From: Isoetes taiwanensis | Taxonomy: Eukaryota > Streptophyta > Lycopodiopsida > Isoetales > Isoetaceae | Assembly: GCA_021234155.1 (NCBI GenBank) | Contig: JAJEKV010000092.1 | Span: 3,546,561-3,610,560 of the forward strand | Direction: 5' to 3' | DNA length: 64,000 bases | Shown here: positions 15,097-27,696 of the stretch, in pieces | Layout of the letters: every line of letters begins with the position of its first letter | Numbering within the stretch: position 1 is the stretch's first letter | Translations under genes and position numbers: made by a program | The notes under the pieces: model-generated | Databases searched by the model: none | Told to the model about the DNA's origin: nothing | Seen by the model: the letters and a program-made list of their open reading frames with translations, nothing else

Positions 15097-17730
15097 TGTC
15101 TTGGAAGCGAAAATATTACGTGGGTTTATCTTCTATGAACTTTGCATGGTGTGCTTCAGCGGAGGTCTTCCCAATTTGATTTTTTGCCAAAGTGACTTTA
15201 TTATATAGGTATTCAAATATAGAAGAAGAAGAAAGGAACCAATCTTCACAACCATATTGTGGCGAGGCACTTTGTCATTGATGTAGCTTCAATACCTATA
15301 TCGTTCTTGATCAAGGAAGATACTAACATCTTCTATAATGCAAAACTTACCTCGAAACCATCTTCCCATGAGGAATACAACGTTCCATAACGTTTATACT
15401 TTGAATCCATTAGCTATGATGCTCTTGATAAAAATACAATGCAACAACTTGAAAACTTCTACGATTCCTTTTCGGACTATTTTGTACTTCATGCTATAGT
15501 CACATTCGAGAAACCCCCAAGCTTCACATGGCTCTCCTTGTACCAATGTGGAGCGTCTCAATCTCAATAATCCTTGATGTCGGATGACCACTTATTCCTA
15601 TTTCAAGATCCACATCTTGAGACTTGATCTTTGAAATCCTTGATGGGGGTGGGTTGCGGCTCTACATCTGTGCTAGACTACTTTCGGCATTAGCCCCATC
15701 TCCATGAGCTAAGAAAGATACTTTATCCCAAACCTTAGAATTTTACCATAGTTAGACAATTATCAAACAATGCATATTCTTACTATTATGATTATTCTAC
15801 TTTTCGACTCTTCATGCTCTAGATCTCCTCTGTGCTAGCTCGAATACAACAATTCATCTATGAGGACTTAGCTTCATGTACTAGGACATGCAAATAAAAT
15901 TGAAAGGCAGCAAATGCAAGACCAACAAAATAACACACAAACCAAAATGACAAAATATGGCATGAACACAAAAATGGCGTTGGAGCTAGGAGTGCCGACC
16001 CGGATCAATCTAATTCTGCCTTTTTAAAAGTTTCCATCTTTGAATGGGGTGCTCTTCATGTAATATTCAGCCATTCTTGACTTAAAAATCAGCCTTACAG
16101 AGGATGTTTCCAATCATTGATTTTTCTTCTCTAGCCTTATGAGTCTCCAACAAATTCATAATCTATCCTTTTTTTTGCAAAAATCGTAATGAGACTAATC
16201 ATGGCAGCTCATAGCACACCTCAATTGATCAAAAGCAAAACCCCACCCTGATAATTTCTTTCCACATGGACCTCTGGACCCCTTGTAATTTGATTAGCCT
16301 CCAAAGTGGGTCTTCTGGCTCCAAAGCAAACTTCTGAGGAAGAATGGGCATAGTCGCGGTCCAATTACGACTCAGCTTATCACTATTTCTATCATAACTT
16401 TTTACATCTGGATGAGTTTTGGCTTGATCAGAGCCATTCGACTGCCAAGACCTTTCAGCAAAGAAAAATAATCTGAAAGGATCTCAGTGCTTGAGATATA
16501 TTACTTCAAATTTTGGGCTCCAAAACTGCCCAAGAATTGCTCCTACCTTCATGCTTTCTGCAACAATCCTCTCTCAAAGAGATAAAGGCCTAATCCTGTC
16601 TTTGCATATATGCCCATGAATAATGTATATACATACATAAATAGGTATATTGACCCATTAGGTGGCGGGGCCAGATTACATATTGTATTTGATGTAAAGC
16701 AACACAAAACTCGGCATATTGTAGTTTAGCCCAGGTCATTTTGTATCATGAGTTCCTATTTCTTGTTACACATCATTATGAGAAACACTTTTATCCCATC
16801 CCACTTTTATTTTGTTTTCTTGTAAGAAGTGCCATCTATGAGATCCTTTTTCTTTTTGTTTCAATGTGAGAAATCATATCACCCCATCCTTTGCCTTGTG
16901 ATTCATTCTTAGGAATGTTGTGTTCTGGATTTTAACATTGGTTTTAAGGCATGTATTTGGTAGGATGGCATCTATTTTCCGGATCCATATGTATTGTATG
17001 TAACTTTCTTTGGTCTTTGCCTTTTTTTTTGTAAAAGTAGTTAAGGAACAATTCATTGTTCATCTACCTTTGTGTAGTCCCAACTGCAATGGTGTTGTTA
17101 TCGACACACTGCATCTTCTTTGGCCTCTGTATTTTTGCTTTAAGGGTGTAGATGTTAAAGTGTCTGGCTATAATTTTGGAATACTCTTTTTGTTGAAGGT
17201 AAGAATATGGCGATATAGTTCTTGATGAGACTCAAGTAGTGAATAGTGCATCCTGAAAGAAGGATGCCTATAATATTGATGGGTGGTAAGAAATGGTGCT
17301 GTTGCTTTCTTCTATGTAGCGGTCATTGGATTCGCAAAGATCAATCTATTTATAATATTTTTTCAAAATACAAAAGATGAAACACTTCCCATAGAAGAGG
17401 GCACATGTCCGTTTTAAAGGAAACTAGCTAGAGGCTATCCTATATAATCCCTTTAAATACTATAACTTATCATAAGCACACTTAGAATTCTCGCGGGTGG
17501 TCTCATAAATAAGTTTTTTAGCTTTTCATTGACAGAACCATCATTTAAGATGATCCATTAGCGACATTTGCTACCTTAGATTCATTATTTCATTGTGATA
17601 CAAAATTTGATGTTGATAGATGCAGTATTTGGGTAATCTTTGGCATCCTTGCTTATTCAAGTCTTGCACAATCATCCAATATCGGTTATATATAATTTGT
17701 GGCTGACATGTAAGTTACCATGAGATTAGA
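15097..17730. other. Unassigned intergenic DNA, first copy
   Basis: Counterpart of 39555-42185. Only short open frames of 60-77 codons are present and none resembles a family I know. No tRNA-like clover-leaf, long inverted repeat or transposon terminus was recognised. Confidence 0.5.
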
Positions 17731-18215
17731 AAAAGACACAAAGGTATAAATTACAAAAGGCACAAGGTATAAAGAAAACCCTGGAAATTCTGAGAAGCTT
17801 GGCCTAGAGGCCATCATTCACATTAAAAAAAAGCCGGAGCCATTACAATTAAAGGCACTAGGGCTGGGTTGAAACAAGGCACAAGGGCTGGATTAAGCAG
17901 AGGCTGGTGCCCAATAAAAGGTATTACAGGGTGCTTACAACAAAACCAATTGATTAAAGCAGAGGAAAACAAAACCGGAGATTTTGAGAGGCACAAGACC
18001 GTATATGTTAAAGTGGGCACTAAAGGCTGTATTCTGAAGCCGCGAGGGCGGTGATCATTTCAAGGCACTAAAGACTGTTTCTGAAGAGATCGACTTGAGC
18101 CTGAGGCACTATGGCATACATTTTCCAAAGATTACCAGGTACCACTTTGAGGCCCATTGCAAGGCACTGAGACTTTATGGCACATGTGGATCAAAAAATT
18201 TTAAAGGCACAAGGC
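17731..18215. repeat. GGCACTAAGGCC-like motif array, first copy
   Basis: Degraded copy of the array at 42190-42700. Several motifs still read GGCACAAGG or GGCACTA; others are altered, for example AAGGCC to AGGGCT. The motif spacing is kept. Confidence 0.7.
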
Positions 18216-18686
18216 CTATTTCTCAAAGGAGCAGTCAAAGAAAGCAAAGGCTATCTTCCGCCAGGCTGCACGAGGTCTTGGGATCATCTGTGAGAAAAAT
18301 TCTGAGGTTAGGAGCTCTATCGAAGCAAAATGAAAAGCATGCTGCACTTTCCGTGATTTTGAAATTCAAAAATCCTATTTCTTCTTACCGGGTCGGGTCT
18401 TGTACCTTATTTGGTTTGAGATTCGCTCCAGAGACCTCATCTTGAATCATACTTGCATGTCGGAAGAATCCGCGTCGAGGAGGAATCCACTTGAAGAATC
18501 CACCTCAGGAAGAGCTCGGGAAAAGAGTAATCAGCGCTGCTGGAATCATCAGGAAGGCTCGGGACTTTCAACGAAATTGGTTTGAAATTTCATGAAAGGT
18601 CTTCTTTGGGCTCCTGCACAGGGTGTAAGAACCTATGCCATAACTGGCGAAGAGCTCTGGCAGGTAAAAGAATTAATTCCTGGTGT
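18216..18686 (-). pseudogene. 3' part of the acidic-protein gene, first copy, truncated by the junction
   Basis: Counterpart of 42741-43194. The acidic run and the splice region are recognisable but frameshifted. The match ends at 18686, so the N-terminal Ser/Arg/Pro-rich part and the start codon are missing. The sequence beyond is unrelated to the gene. Confidence 0.75.
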
Positions 18687-21600
18687 GTAATCCTTGTAAT
18701 TATTTGCAAGCACCTTTGTGACAGGCCTTGCACTCCAAATATGAGAGTCCCGGTATGTAATCCTTCTACCATTTATAAAATTTAGAGAGCTCCCAGTTGG
18801 ACCAATATCCTGAAATGTGGCATGCAATGATGTTCTTTTGGCAATTCGCTGCAATAAGGTAGACTCCATAGATAACATATTTTGACTGCATCTACAGTCT
18901 ACAAGCCTGCACGATTCATATGTCCAGTACCAAGATCTTTTAACCGCCCAGAGCTAACTAAAATCAAATGGAATTTTTCAAGAATGTACATCCTCCATTC
19001 CCAAAAAGAACATGTTTGTGGTCTTTCTCAAAGGTAGAAATGCACAAAAAGATTAGCATCAAGTTCGAAGATGATTAACATTGGGAACATGAAGAACTCC
19101 GCCGAAGCTCTAAATTCTACGTACTCTCAGAGTTTCGAGAGTGACACACATTTCCATTTCATATAGCTATCAAAACAGAATGATCTTCTTTAGGATTTGA
19201 GGGATACCTAGATGTCCCTTTGAGTGCAAGAAGCACCTTAATCCATCATATAATGTGGAGAAACAAGAGACTGATCATTGGGTTTGATTGGCTAGATGTT
19301 CGCTTATAAACATAAAAGACAAAATTTCTGCACAGAAATTGCATTAGGATCCCTTAGTACTGAGGGAAAAGTCTGAGAAGTAGTAGAACTAGCAGATGCA
19401 TTAGACTAAAAATTAGAATTATGCAACGTCCTTTTAAAATCTGGACAGTGATTTCTATAGTCACTTGAGATTTGTCCGTCCTTGGTCCATCATCCTTATG
19501 TTTTCCTTGTTTTGTCGAGCCATGGCTAGATTGAGTTGAGTAAGATGTGTCTGCATGACAATCCACCTCTTCTTGAGCCAATACACTCTGGATACTTCAT
19601 TGTTATTTTAATAGAGCCAACAATATTTTTATTTTTATAACCAACGCCTCTAAATACCAAGAGAATCAAGTCTTAATTACCAAGAGAATCAAGTCTTAAT
19701 TAGAAATTATGCCTCCAGCAGTAAGTAACTTCTTTCTATGAGTCTTAAGTTTTGAACAATGGTCTTGAATGCCAGAACACTCTGTTAGGCTCAGAATTGC
19801 CATCTCCTCTTTGATAATAAACACACTTGCAAGTCTTTGGCAGGTACTTCCAAGCCTATGAAAATGGTTTTTATGACTTTACCTGACATCTCAAAGCAGC
19901 AGCTACTAAAGCTTTGAGATAATTCAATGCTTTCTTTCCTCCACAGGGGTTGGTTGTGCGACCTAAGTTGATCCAACCCTCCTTCCGGATCCAACTTTAG
20001 TAATGTGAGGAGATGAGGAAGCAATGTGATGTAGGTTATCCTTGAGACAAATAAGAAGGATTCTAGGTGCTTATAATTGTCTTTAACTGCAGAACCAGTG
20101 TTTTATCCTTATCGAGCATCATGGCAAATTGTAACATCTGGAAGCTCGGAAATTTGGGTGTCATATTGCAGTTCTCTACTTCCTATTTATCTGTTTGAAT
20201 AATATAATGTTTTCATATGTCTGGCTAGTATGAGAGTATTGTTATGATGATAAATCTTGTAGCAAGTGGAGCTAAGCCGAAAAGCACATGCATGGAAACT
20301 TTAGGAATATATTATATTAAAAGCCATTTATTAGCATGTATTATTATCTCACATCGACACCTATTTCATATTCAAAGATAGAAAAGGTACTTAAGCTCGT
20401 TGGCATACCATCGTAAGAAAATGTTGAAGACTTAATTCACTTGACATGAGTTTTCCAATTTGTCTCCTTGAGGCTTGTGCAAAGGATTTAAAGGTCATTT
20501 TTCTTCCAAAGAACACCGGAAGGCAACAAGAATATGTTCATGTGGCGGTGAGATGGCGGTAAAAGCATATCGCTGGTTACCATTAAACATATTGATTCAT
20601 GATGTTGTGATAAAATCCAACAAATGGTCTCTTTTTTTGGGCTCCTTACTTATTTGCACGAGGTGGCATCGTTTTTTTGGAACCGATTTTATCATTCGGG
20701 TAGTCATCAATCGATAGTCTAACCGAAGGGTTGTAAGTGGATTGACAAACAAAAAGTCGTAAGTAACATCCGATGGTGTCGCCTTGTTCGAGAGAAATAC
20801 AAAAGAGATAAAAACGGGATTTTTCTCTTAGAAAAGTTGGACTATGCAACCAAAGGTCGTAGCTCAACAATCTACTTTGGGGATAGGACTTGCAATTAGG
20901 TTTCTGTATATGATGAAGCGTGCATAAAATATTATGCACTTACATCAAGGGCCATGAGATAAAGTGAGGCTAAAAGAAGAGCTTTACACATGAAAAGTCC
21001 ACGATGATATGGTGGTGCTCGGGGGAGTGGTTCCGGGGTAGGAGAAAAGAAAGATTGCAAATGTCACACAATTAGACATGATAATTTATAGTTAGTATTT
21101 TGTTAATTTTTGAACGGAGATAGCAGTAGGGTTATATTTGTTGTTAAAACTTATTATATTCCCTTCTAACTAATTGAAAAGATCACATATCCTGCTTATC
21201 AACCCCAAGATCTAGTTATTTGATGGATGGCTCTATTTCCACCTAAAGAACTCAATATTTCTTGTGTAATGCTAAGTAGTTTGTACTTGGTGCATATTAC
21301 TTTTGGGCCTTCATGATTTTTTTTTTCTTCATACGTTTGCATAAACACGAGTTGAGGCTTTAAAGCAATTTTAGAGTGTCCAAGTTGCTGCCAGCTAGGA
21401 CTTTTGTCCGCCTGGATCTCCTACAAATGTCCGATATCATCTATGGCTATGAAAATTCAAGAAAATTTCAAGTGGTTCTTTGTTACCGTAAGAACAGTTC
21501 ACCGAGCCATGGCGCGATTTCGCTTAAACAATTGCAGAGGAGCTGATTTGAAGAAGGAAGCGCTGCTTTCTACTTCTGTTTCTGTATATTTGCTATTTTT

Positions 21601-24422
21601 CCTTTCCAATCTATGTTCTTCTTGCCATGAGATTGTGGCTACAAGGATATGTCGGAGTTGGGTGTTCACAGGAGACCCAAGCGGCCTGCCTTTCCTTGTG
21701 TTGTCTGATTCTGCTATCTGATTTGAGGCGCAGGGAAGAGTTACACAATAATCCAAGATTTTTTGATGATTTCTGATATCCAAGATTGGGGCTTAGGATT
21801 TCCTGCATGGAACCAGATAAAAGCCGAAAGATGAAGCTAATGTCTTTATTTATAGGATTATTTGGGTTTACATGGATTTGGATCTTCTGAAAGAGATCAT
21901 TTCCATTTTGTATTCATATTTTTTCATGCTGGAAAAACCTTGCAACGTTGGTGTATATCTTGAGACAGATACAAGATGATATTGCCAACCTCTCTTGCTT
22001 TCGTCATATCCATATGGACAAGGTTAATATTCCACTGATATGCATTATAATCGGCTAGTCTGTGCAATTATTCAGACCGTATAAGTAGTTATATCTATAG
22101 TAATTCCTTCGGTTAAAACATGTTACTGGCTCAGTTTGTCAGCACATGTATATTAAACAAGGTTTTTTATTGTAAGCAGGTGAATATGAGTGTTCCAATC
22201 ATTATCAGTTTGGATGGGATGCAACAACAACAGGATTGGTGCAAGTTGCAACCATAATTCTTATGGGGTTATGCAGTAAGCGAGTTGCATTGGGAAGTTA
22301 TGAGCGCTTTCCAAATGCTGAGCAGAAATTCCAAAAATTTAGGGTTCAGGAATTGTGGCAAAAATGCGTAAGAAGGAAGAACTTTGAGGAAATGTAACTT
22401 GCAAATAGAGCTCTCTATGGTGCCATAAGAATGGTTGACGGATGGCTTCATGGTGCCGTAAGAAGGATGAAAGGGCTGAAGTCTGTCAGAAAATTGATAC
22501 GGTTAGGCAAACTTGACCAGGCAAGTTTCTTACTTTCTGACGCTTTACAAGCCTTCGTTGGTGCAGGAATCAATCTGTTGTCGCTCTTAGTTACAGCAAT
22601 AGTCCTTGCTATATTTTCTTGCTCTATAAGTTTCGCCTATTTAATTTCCCTGGTCTACAAAAAAACTACATGTTTTATTTTGTAAAAATTAATGCTGATT
22701 TTGATGCTGCTTTTGACTAGTTTTTCTTTGTTTTAGTTTGGGTTATATACCCATTATTCTGTGATAAGGCCTTGCCCTCTTGTTTGGTTTGGGCTTACTG
22801 CTTTTGTTTTAAAAATCGGTCCCATGGCTCTTGGTGGTCTCCATAGAAGTGTTCTATTTATCTATCTTTAAGTTGAGCAAAAGAATAGTATGTGTTAGCA
22901 TAAGCATACTTACCTACAATTAACACATGCCTCTATGAAATGCCTATGTTCATTCTGAAGCAATATTAGTAATGCATGGATGTAAATGGAAAGGAATTCA
23001 AATGGCTACGAGGCACAAACATGCGAGGTCAAAAATAGCGAAAAATGCAAATTTAATGTATGGATTTAGTAATTATAATACCCAAGTATGGAATGAGTGT
23101 ATTAAATCTAAAGGCATTATATTTGGCTGGAGAAAATATTTGTATTTCTTGCATTCCCAAAGTTTGATTGTAGGGAGTTTTGTGTGCTAGGAAAGAATTG
23201 AGCAAATGAGCCTGAAAAAACTCATAGATTATAGCAATAAGAGTGTGTGTATTGTGTGATAAAAACAATCTCCTAATTTGCAACTCTTGTGAAATGGCTA
23301 CTTGCAAGCATAGAATATACCTCTTGTTAATATTTTATATTGATGACATGTGGTTAGCATGGATTTGGGCCCAATTGCATGAAAAAAGTGCTCTGAAAAC
23401 CAAGTTTAGGAACAACAATTTTTGGAATGAACAAAAAATCCACAATGAAGAGGAACTGAGCTGCAGATCCAAATTCATGCTAATTTAAGACATGTGGCTT
23501 AGAGTAGAGTGCCCACCTATATTTAAGAAGAGAATCTCTACCATAGCTACATACCTACAGAACTAGCCTTCAAATTGGACAAAGAAACATCATGACTTAA
23601 GTTATATGATGATGTCAAAACTTGACAAGGAAACATTACATGTTGCTCTCTAGCATCATATTTTTTAAGTGAGGTAAATGTACAATATAGAAATATCCTT
23701 GTGCCAAGATTGTTACGAATTCCCATCCATGGATAAAACCTGGCTACATACAATCATCCAGATGCACATTGAAGGATTAGGATACAACTCGGTCTATTGA
23801 AGAATACAGATGAAACCAATAAAGAACTTGAAGTGTGCCTATTAAAGATAATGAATTTGATCATTTACTTAACAAAATCATATTTCTCACAAAATCAGCA
23901 CCAACTTCATGGTCACCTTCAACTCTACACAAAATCAACATTCGCACATGTTGATTTTTACAAAAATTAGCACTAAGTTCATGTTGATCCTTCAAGATTA
24001 CACAAAATCAATATTCTTACATGTTCATCCTTTGATTTTACATAAAATTCAACATTCTTATATGCTTAAGAGTTATTGATAACAAGGGTAGTTAGCAGCT
24101 ATACGGTATAAATTTAAAAAATTAGCTAAGCCATTACCACTACAACTTAAAGCCCCAAAATCTGCAGATGCATTACTTACAAGCTAAGAACCAAATGTAT
24201 GCCATGCTTTCTTGGCCCATCCTTCATCCATCCTCTTCGCTCCTTATCTACTAACATGTCTTCTGCCATTCTCTTAAACCATCTAGCTTTACACATTCTT
24301 GGCATTTCTGAAAATTCTGATTTTAAATTCTGATTTGTAAAGTCTATCCAAGCTTTAGCGTTCTTAGGCATAGGCTCTTGTTGTGCATCTCCATTTTTCT
24401 AAACCGAAATCGTATCACCAAT
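18687..24422. other. Spacer between the two copies, no recognised gene
   Basis: This 5.7 kb occurs once in the window. Open frames are short (60-105 codons) on both strands. Minus-strand frames at 18633-18878, 19354-19581 and 19791-20024 lie in an order that could be decayed exons, and one at 24177-24371 encodes a basic, Trp/Met-rich peptide, but I recognise none. Small repeats include a perfect 23-bp direct duplication beginning near 19655 and about three degenerate units of roughly 60 bp built on ACACAAAATCAACATTC at 23890-24065. If the duplication is a true tandem, another copy of this spacer should lie left of base 1. Confidence 0.6.
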
Positions 24423-24942
24423 TGAAACATTTATTAATCGTTCATCATGAATGTCTTGACTGCAAATATGTATGTCCTCTAATGGAGCAACCAACAAGAG
24501 GACTTTCCAGACACAGAATCAGGCAATTGGCTATCAAGAAAAAGGTGGCTACCTAGAGGATTCACTTACAATAAAGAGGATATGTCATATGCATTTATAG
24601 GGTCGCCAAAACACCCTTTATATATCGACTTTTTAAAAGCTAATTTAACCCTTAAAAATATATAGTTTACCTCAAATAGTGATGAAAACCCCCTAATGAT
24701 AAGTATGCCTACTAGTAATGGTAAAAAAGAAACCCCCTATATTTGAACGCACATGTTTTGTATGCCCTACAAATGTGAATTCCCTGAGGGTGGCTAGCAG
24801 CAAATTCATCTTCTACACTTGGTATTGAAGGTTGAGATGTGAGTGGATGATCAAATTGGAAGTAGCCATCATCTTCACAAGGAATATAAGAATGCGGAAT
24901 GCCATGAACTTGTTGCTGCTGCTACCTTGACCTCCCTAGAGT

Positions 24943-25590
24943 TTGCATCATCATTTGCATATTGCATTTAGCTTGGATATTGATATGCCTAGGTTGACAC
25001 ACATGTGGAGCTTTGAGATCTTCCATAGACTATGGCCCTTAATCTCCTTGCGCTTACCTCTTCTTGCTCTTCCAACACCTCTTTCCTTTGTTATTTTTGC
25101 TTATCCAACACCATCTCCATTTTCTTTTTTCTGCCCATCTCTTTCTTCTTCGCTTCTATCCCTTGTTGCGTATCTCTTTCAGCCCCAACCTTCTTTCTTT
25201 TCTCCTCTTCAATTGCCCAAATTAATTGATCTAAAGTTGCATATCCAGCTTTGGTCAAATCTAAAAGGACTAACCTTCTAGCTATAGACATATGAATTAG
25301 CACTTGGTGCCTTGAAGAACCCTCTTAAGCATACCGCCTTTTTTGAATATATTTCAAAGTACCAATTTCTCAAGTTGCTATAAGTAATGCATCGTTGATA
25401 GTTAAAAAAATCACCTTTGTCCGAGAGCCTCTTCCCTTCTTCTATGCCTGCTTGTCTGTAGCCATGTTTTGAGGTTGTTCTTGTCCTTTTGCAGGTGGAC
25501 CATGAAATACTCCTTGCCTTCTCTTTGATCTATTTCTTGTGATATAATGCTTGGATGCTAGTGGCACCCTCTTCTTGCATGAAGCTAAGT
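24943..25590 (-). other. Coding-like remnant flanking LINE-B
   Basis: On the minus strand, a 70-codon frame (25091-25303) encodes a Leu-rich start followed by a highly charged Lys/Glu segment likely to be a coiled coil, and upstream frames add a basic stretch near 25442-25590. The pieces could be exons or remnants of one protein interrupted by the insertion of LINE-B. No family is recognised. The plus-strand frame over the same bases (24943-25281) is rich in Leu, Phe and Ser and looks like an antisense shadow. The same sequence stands at 520-1150 in the first copy. Confidence 0.3.
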
Positions 25591-26012
25591 TTTTTTGTTT
25601 TTCGGATTTTTTTTTTTTTTTGGAAGGACGTGAGACTCTTTTTATTGACAAGAACAAGGCGCAATACACAATGCACAGACAGGAATAAAACCCTAGTGGA
25701 TAGGCTGACCCAACTAGGCAAAAACACGCGTCTATGCATAAGAAGAACACCGTAAATACGTCTGCCAAATTATCTCCTTTTTATCATCAGCTAGAGATGA
25801 GCAACGATAAGCTTTAGTGATCTTCTGCTGAGCACAATGGAGAAGCTGTTGATCAGAGATGTGTGCACCTTGGAAAATACACAAACGTCGCCTCTGCCAG
25901 ATAGACCACAAAATCCAACTAGAAGCAAGATGAAATGCCCGCTTATGCAAGTTAGGCCAAACAGGGGGATAAAGTGCAAGTAGGATCTCCTGGCTAGTGA
26001 GAGACACACTGA

Positions 26013-26026
26013 AAAGAGTGAACAAC
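26013..26026. repeat. Target-site duplication of LINE-A, left
   Basis: The 14 bases AAAGAGTGAACAAC stand here and again at 27683-27696, directly flanking LINE-A. They are part of the LINE-B coding sequence (Leu-Phe-Thr-Leu on the minus strand), and removing LINE-A plus one copy rejoins the LINE-B frame from AWAW to LFTLF. Confidence 0.92.
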
Positions 26027-27682
26027 TGCTAGTATTATTGGCAGGTTTATCTCTTGTGGCCAAAACAGAAGATGTTGGCACCCAGTATCCATGGAAGAGT
26101 GTTGCAAACCCAAAGCTGAAGGTGGACTAGGAACAATGAATATCAGGAAGCAAGGCCTGGCATTGGCAGCGAAATATTTCTATAAAGCTTCCTATGATAA
26201 AATTAAACATCCCATCTCAATTCTGATCAGGCATTATATCAATAAATGCCACCCTTATGGCTGGAGAAACCTTAAAATGGATCTGCCTCACTCTATCTTT
26301 TTCCCATTCTCAGTTCCTGCCACTACTCCAATCCTTATTAAAAAATGGATTAAGGCTTGGCTTGAAGTTAGACAAATGTACACTTGGGAAAAAGGTTTAT
26401 CCATGGAGCAATCCATTTTCTGGAATCCTGCTCTCATTCTCGATAATCCCAATATTTGTCTAGTCTGTCATTTCCCTGAGCAAGCGAAACTATGGAAGCA
26501 AAAAGGGATTACCATGATCAGCGACCTTTATGATAATAATGGGATTATTCTATTCCACAACTCTGTCCTTGCAGGGGAAGGTCAACAAACGCAAATGCTC
26601 TATGAAGCTATTATCAATACTGTGATGTATGGCAGTTGGTCCCACTCCCCTGACGCATGGAAGCACAATGGTATAACTGGCTACAGAGTCAAATTTGCAT
26701 ACAGATATCTCATGAGACAACAGACTGTCACCATTCACCTAAAGTGGGGAGTTTCTTCGGATACAGCCAGACGGAATCTCAAATTTATGTGGAGCAGTCC
26801 AATTAACCCGAAGATTAAGGCCTTTATGTGGCAGCTCTGGCATAAGGGACTGGCAACCAATTGTAAGAGGTTTAAGCTATCAATGACAAACTCTGATATT
26901 TGTGACAGGTGCCTAGCCTATAAGGAGGATGAATACCATCTCTTCAGATCATGCCTATGGTCAGAATGGGTACTGGAGCTGGCCTCCGAGATCCTAGGCC
27001 AGAACTTAGTTACCCTGAACCAGAAGGATTTCTTCATGCCTAACAACCCAACGGACTGGAGAATTTATATCCTTCTCTGGAGAATTTAGAAAGGGAGGAA
27101 TTCTTTTATTTTTAATTATGAAATTATCACCCCGGAAGGAATTATTAAACAGGTATTGTATGATATCAATTGGATCTTAAGTGTTAATGCATGAGTTGAT
27201 TATTGTTGCAGATACTCTGTTCCTGATGACCAGGAGGCTTAAATGGAAAAAGAACAAAGCTGAGAACGATAAAGAGTGGATCAAATTCTTCAGCCCTGTT
27301 GATAACTCCGCGCATGAAGATGCTATCTGTTTCTGCGGCTGCTGTTGCGACCAGAATTTTAACATTCGAAGAGAGCTGATTTGTGAAGCCAAAGATGCCA
27401 AAGGGAGACTTAACATGGCTAAAGCTGAAACTTGTAGGTGCATCTACTGCACTTTCCACATCATCATGAAAGGGAAGGCAAGGAAGCGAATGAACCTGCA
27501 TCTCAAAGGATTCCACTAGTCTATAACCGGCTACTTCTTCAAGAAAAAACTCGGTGATCTCTGTTAGTTATATTTTAAACAGACTCCAATTTTCTCCAGG
27601 GTTACACTTCCCTTGAAAAACGTTTTTGTATATTTAACTTATACTTAATATAAATAGGTGCCTTCAATAAAAAAAAGAAAAG
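26027..27682 (+). mobile_element. LINE-A: 5'-truncated LINE nested in LINE-B
   Basis: A 1,656-bp plus-strand insertion bounded by a 14-bp target-site duplication. The open frame (in frame from about 26030; first Met 26091, stop about 27089) begins inside the region after the reverse-transcriptase palm, with IIGRFI and a conserved EGGLG motif, and ends in a zf-RVT-like domain: HLKWGV, then NPKIKAFMWQLWHKGL, then CDRC and a later His-Cys pair. The 3' untranslated part is about 580 bp and ends in an A-rich tail after CCTTCAATAA. It is the typical product of incomplete target-primed reverse transcription. It lies opposite in sense to LINE-B and is younger. Confidence 0.92.
26091..27089 (+). pseudogene. 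LINE-A reverse transcriptase C-terminal fragment
   Basis: An uninterrupted 332-codon frame. Residues 1-130 correspond to the thumb/connection region of a plant LINE polyprotein, and residues 195-330 to the zf-RVT region with CDRC followed by HLFRSC as a likely Cys/Cys/His/Cys zinc site. The catalytic YADD box is not included, so this protein cannot reverse-transcribe. The start Met is internal to the ancestral frame and is not a natural start. No evidence of separate use by the host. Confidence 0.85.
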
Positions 27683-27696
27683 AAAGAGTGAACAAC
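27683..27696. repeat. Target-site duplication of LINE-A, right
   Basis: Second copy of AAAGAGTGAACAAC, immediately after the A-rich tail of LINE-A. LINE-B coding sequence resumes at once after it. Confidence 0.92.

Larger units (their letters stand above)
1..18686 (+). repeat. First (noisy) copy of an 18.7 kb direct duplication
   Basis: This segment matches 24423-43194 in the same order and orientation from the very first base of the window. The match stops abruptly at 18686, inside the coding region of the acidic-protein gene. The copies differ by frequent one-base indels, homopolymer length changes and substitutions, with no large insertion or deletion; even the 3 x 552-bp array has the same copy number in both. 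All reading frames that are open in the second copy (LINE-A, the LINE-B reverse transcriptase, FLOE-like exons) are broken here. The left end is outside the window, so the full length is unknown. A real recent tandem duplication is possible, but an unpurged or poorly polished duplicate of the same locus in the assembly fits the pattern better. Confidence 0.93.

Noticed and set aside
18633-20024. A multi-exon gene on the minus strand
   Set aside because: Three short frames lie in order, but I found neither convincing splice junctions nor a family match, and one frame crosses the duplication junction.
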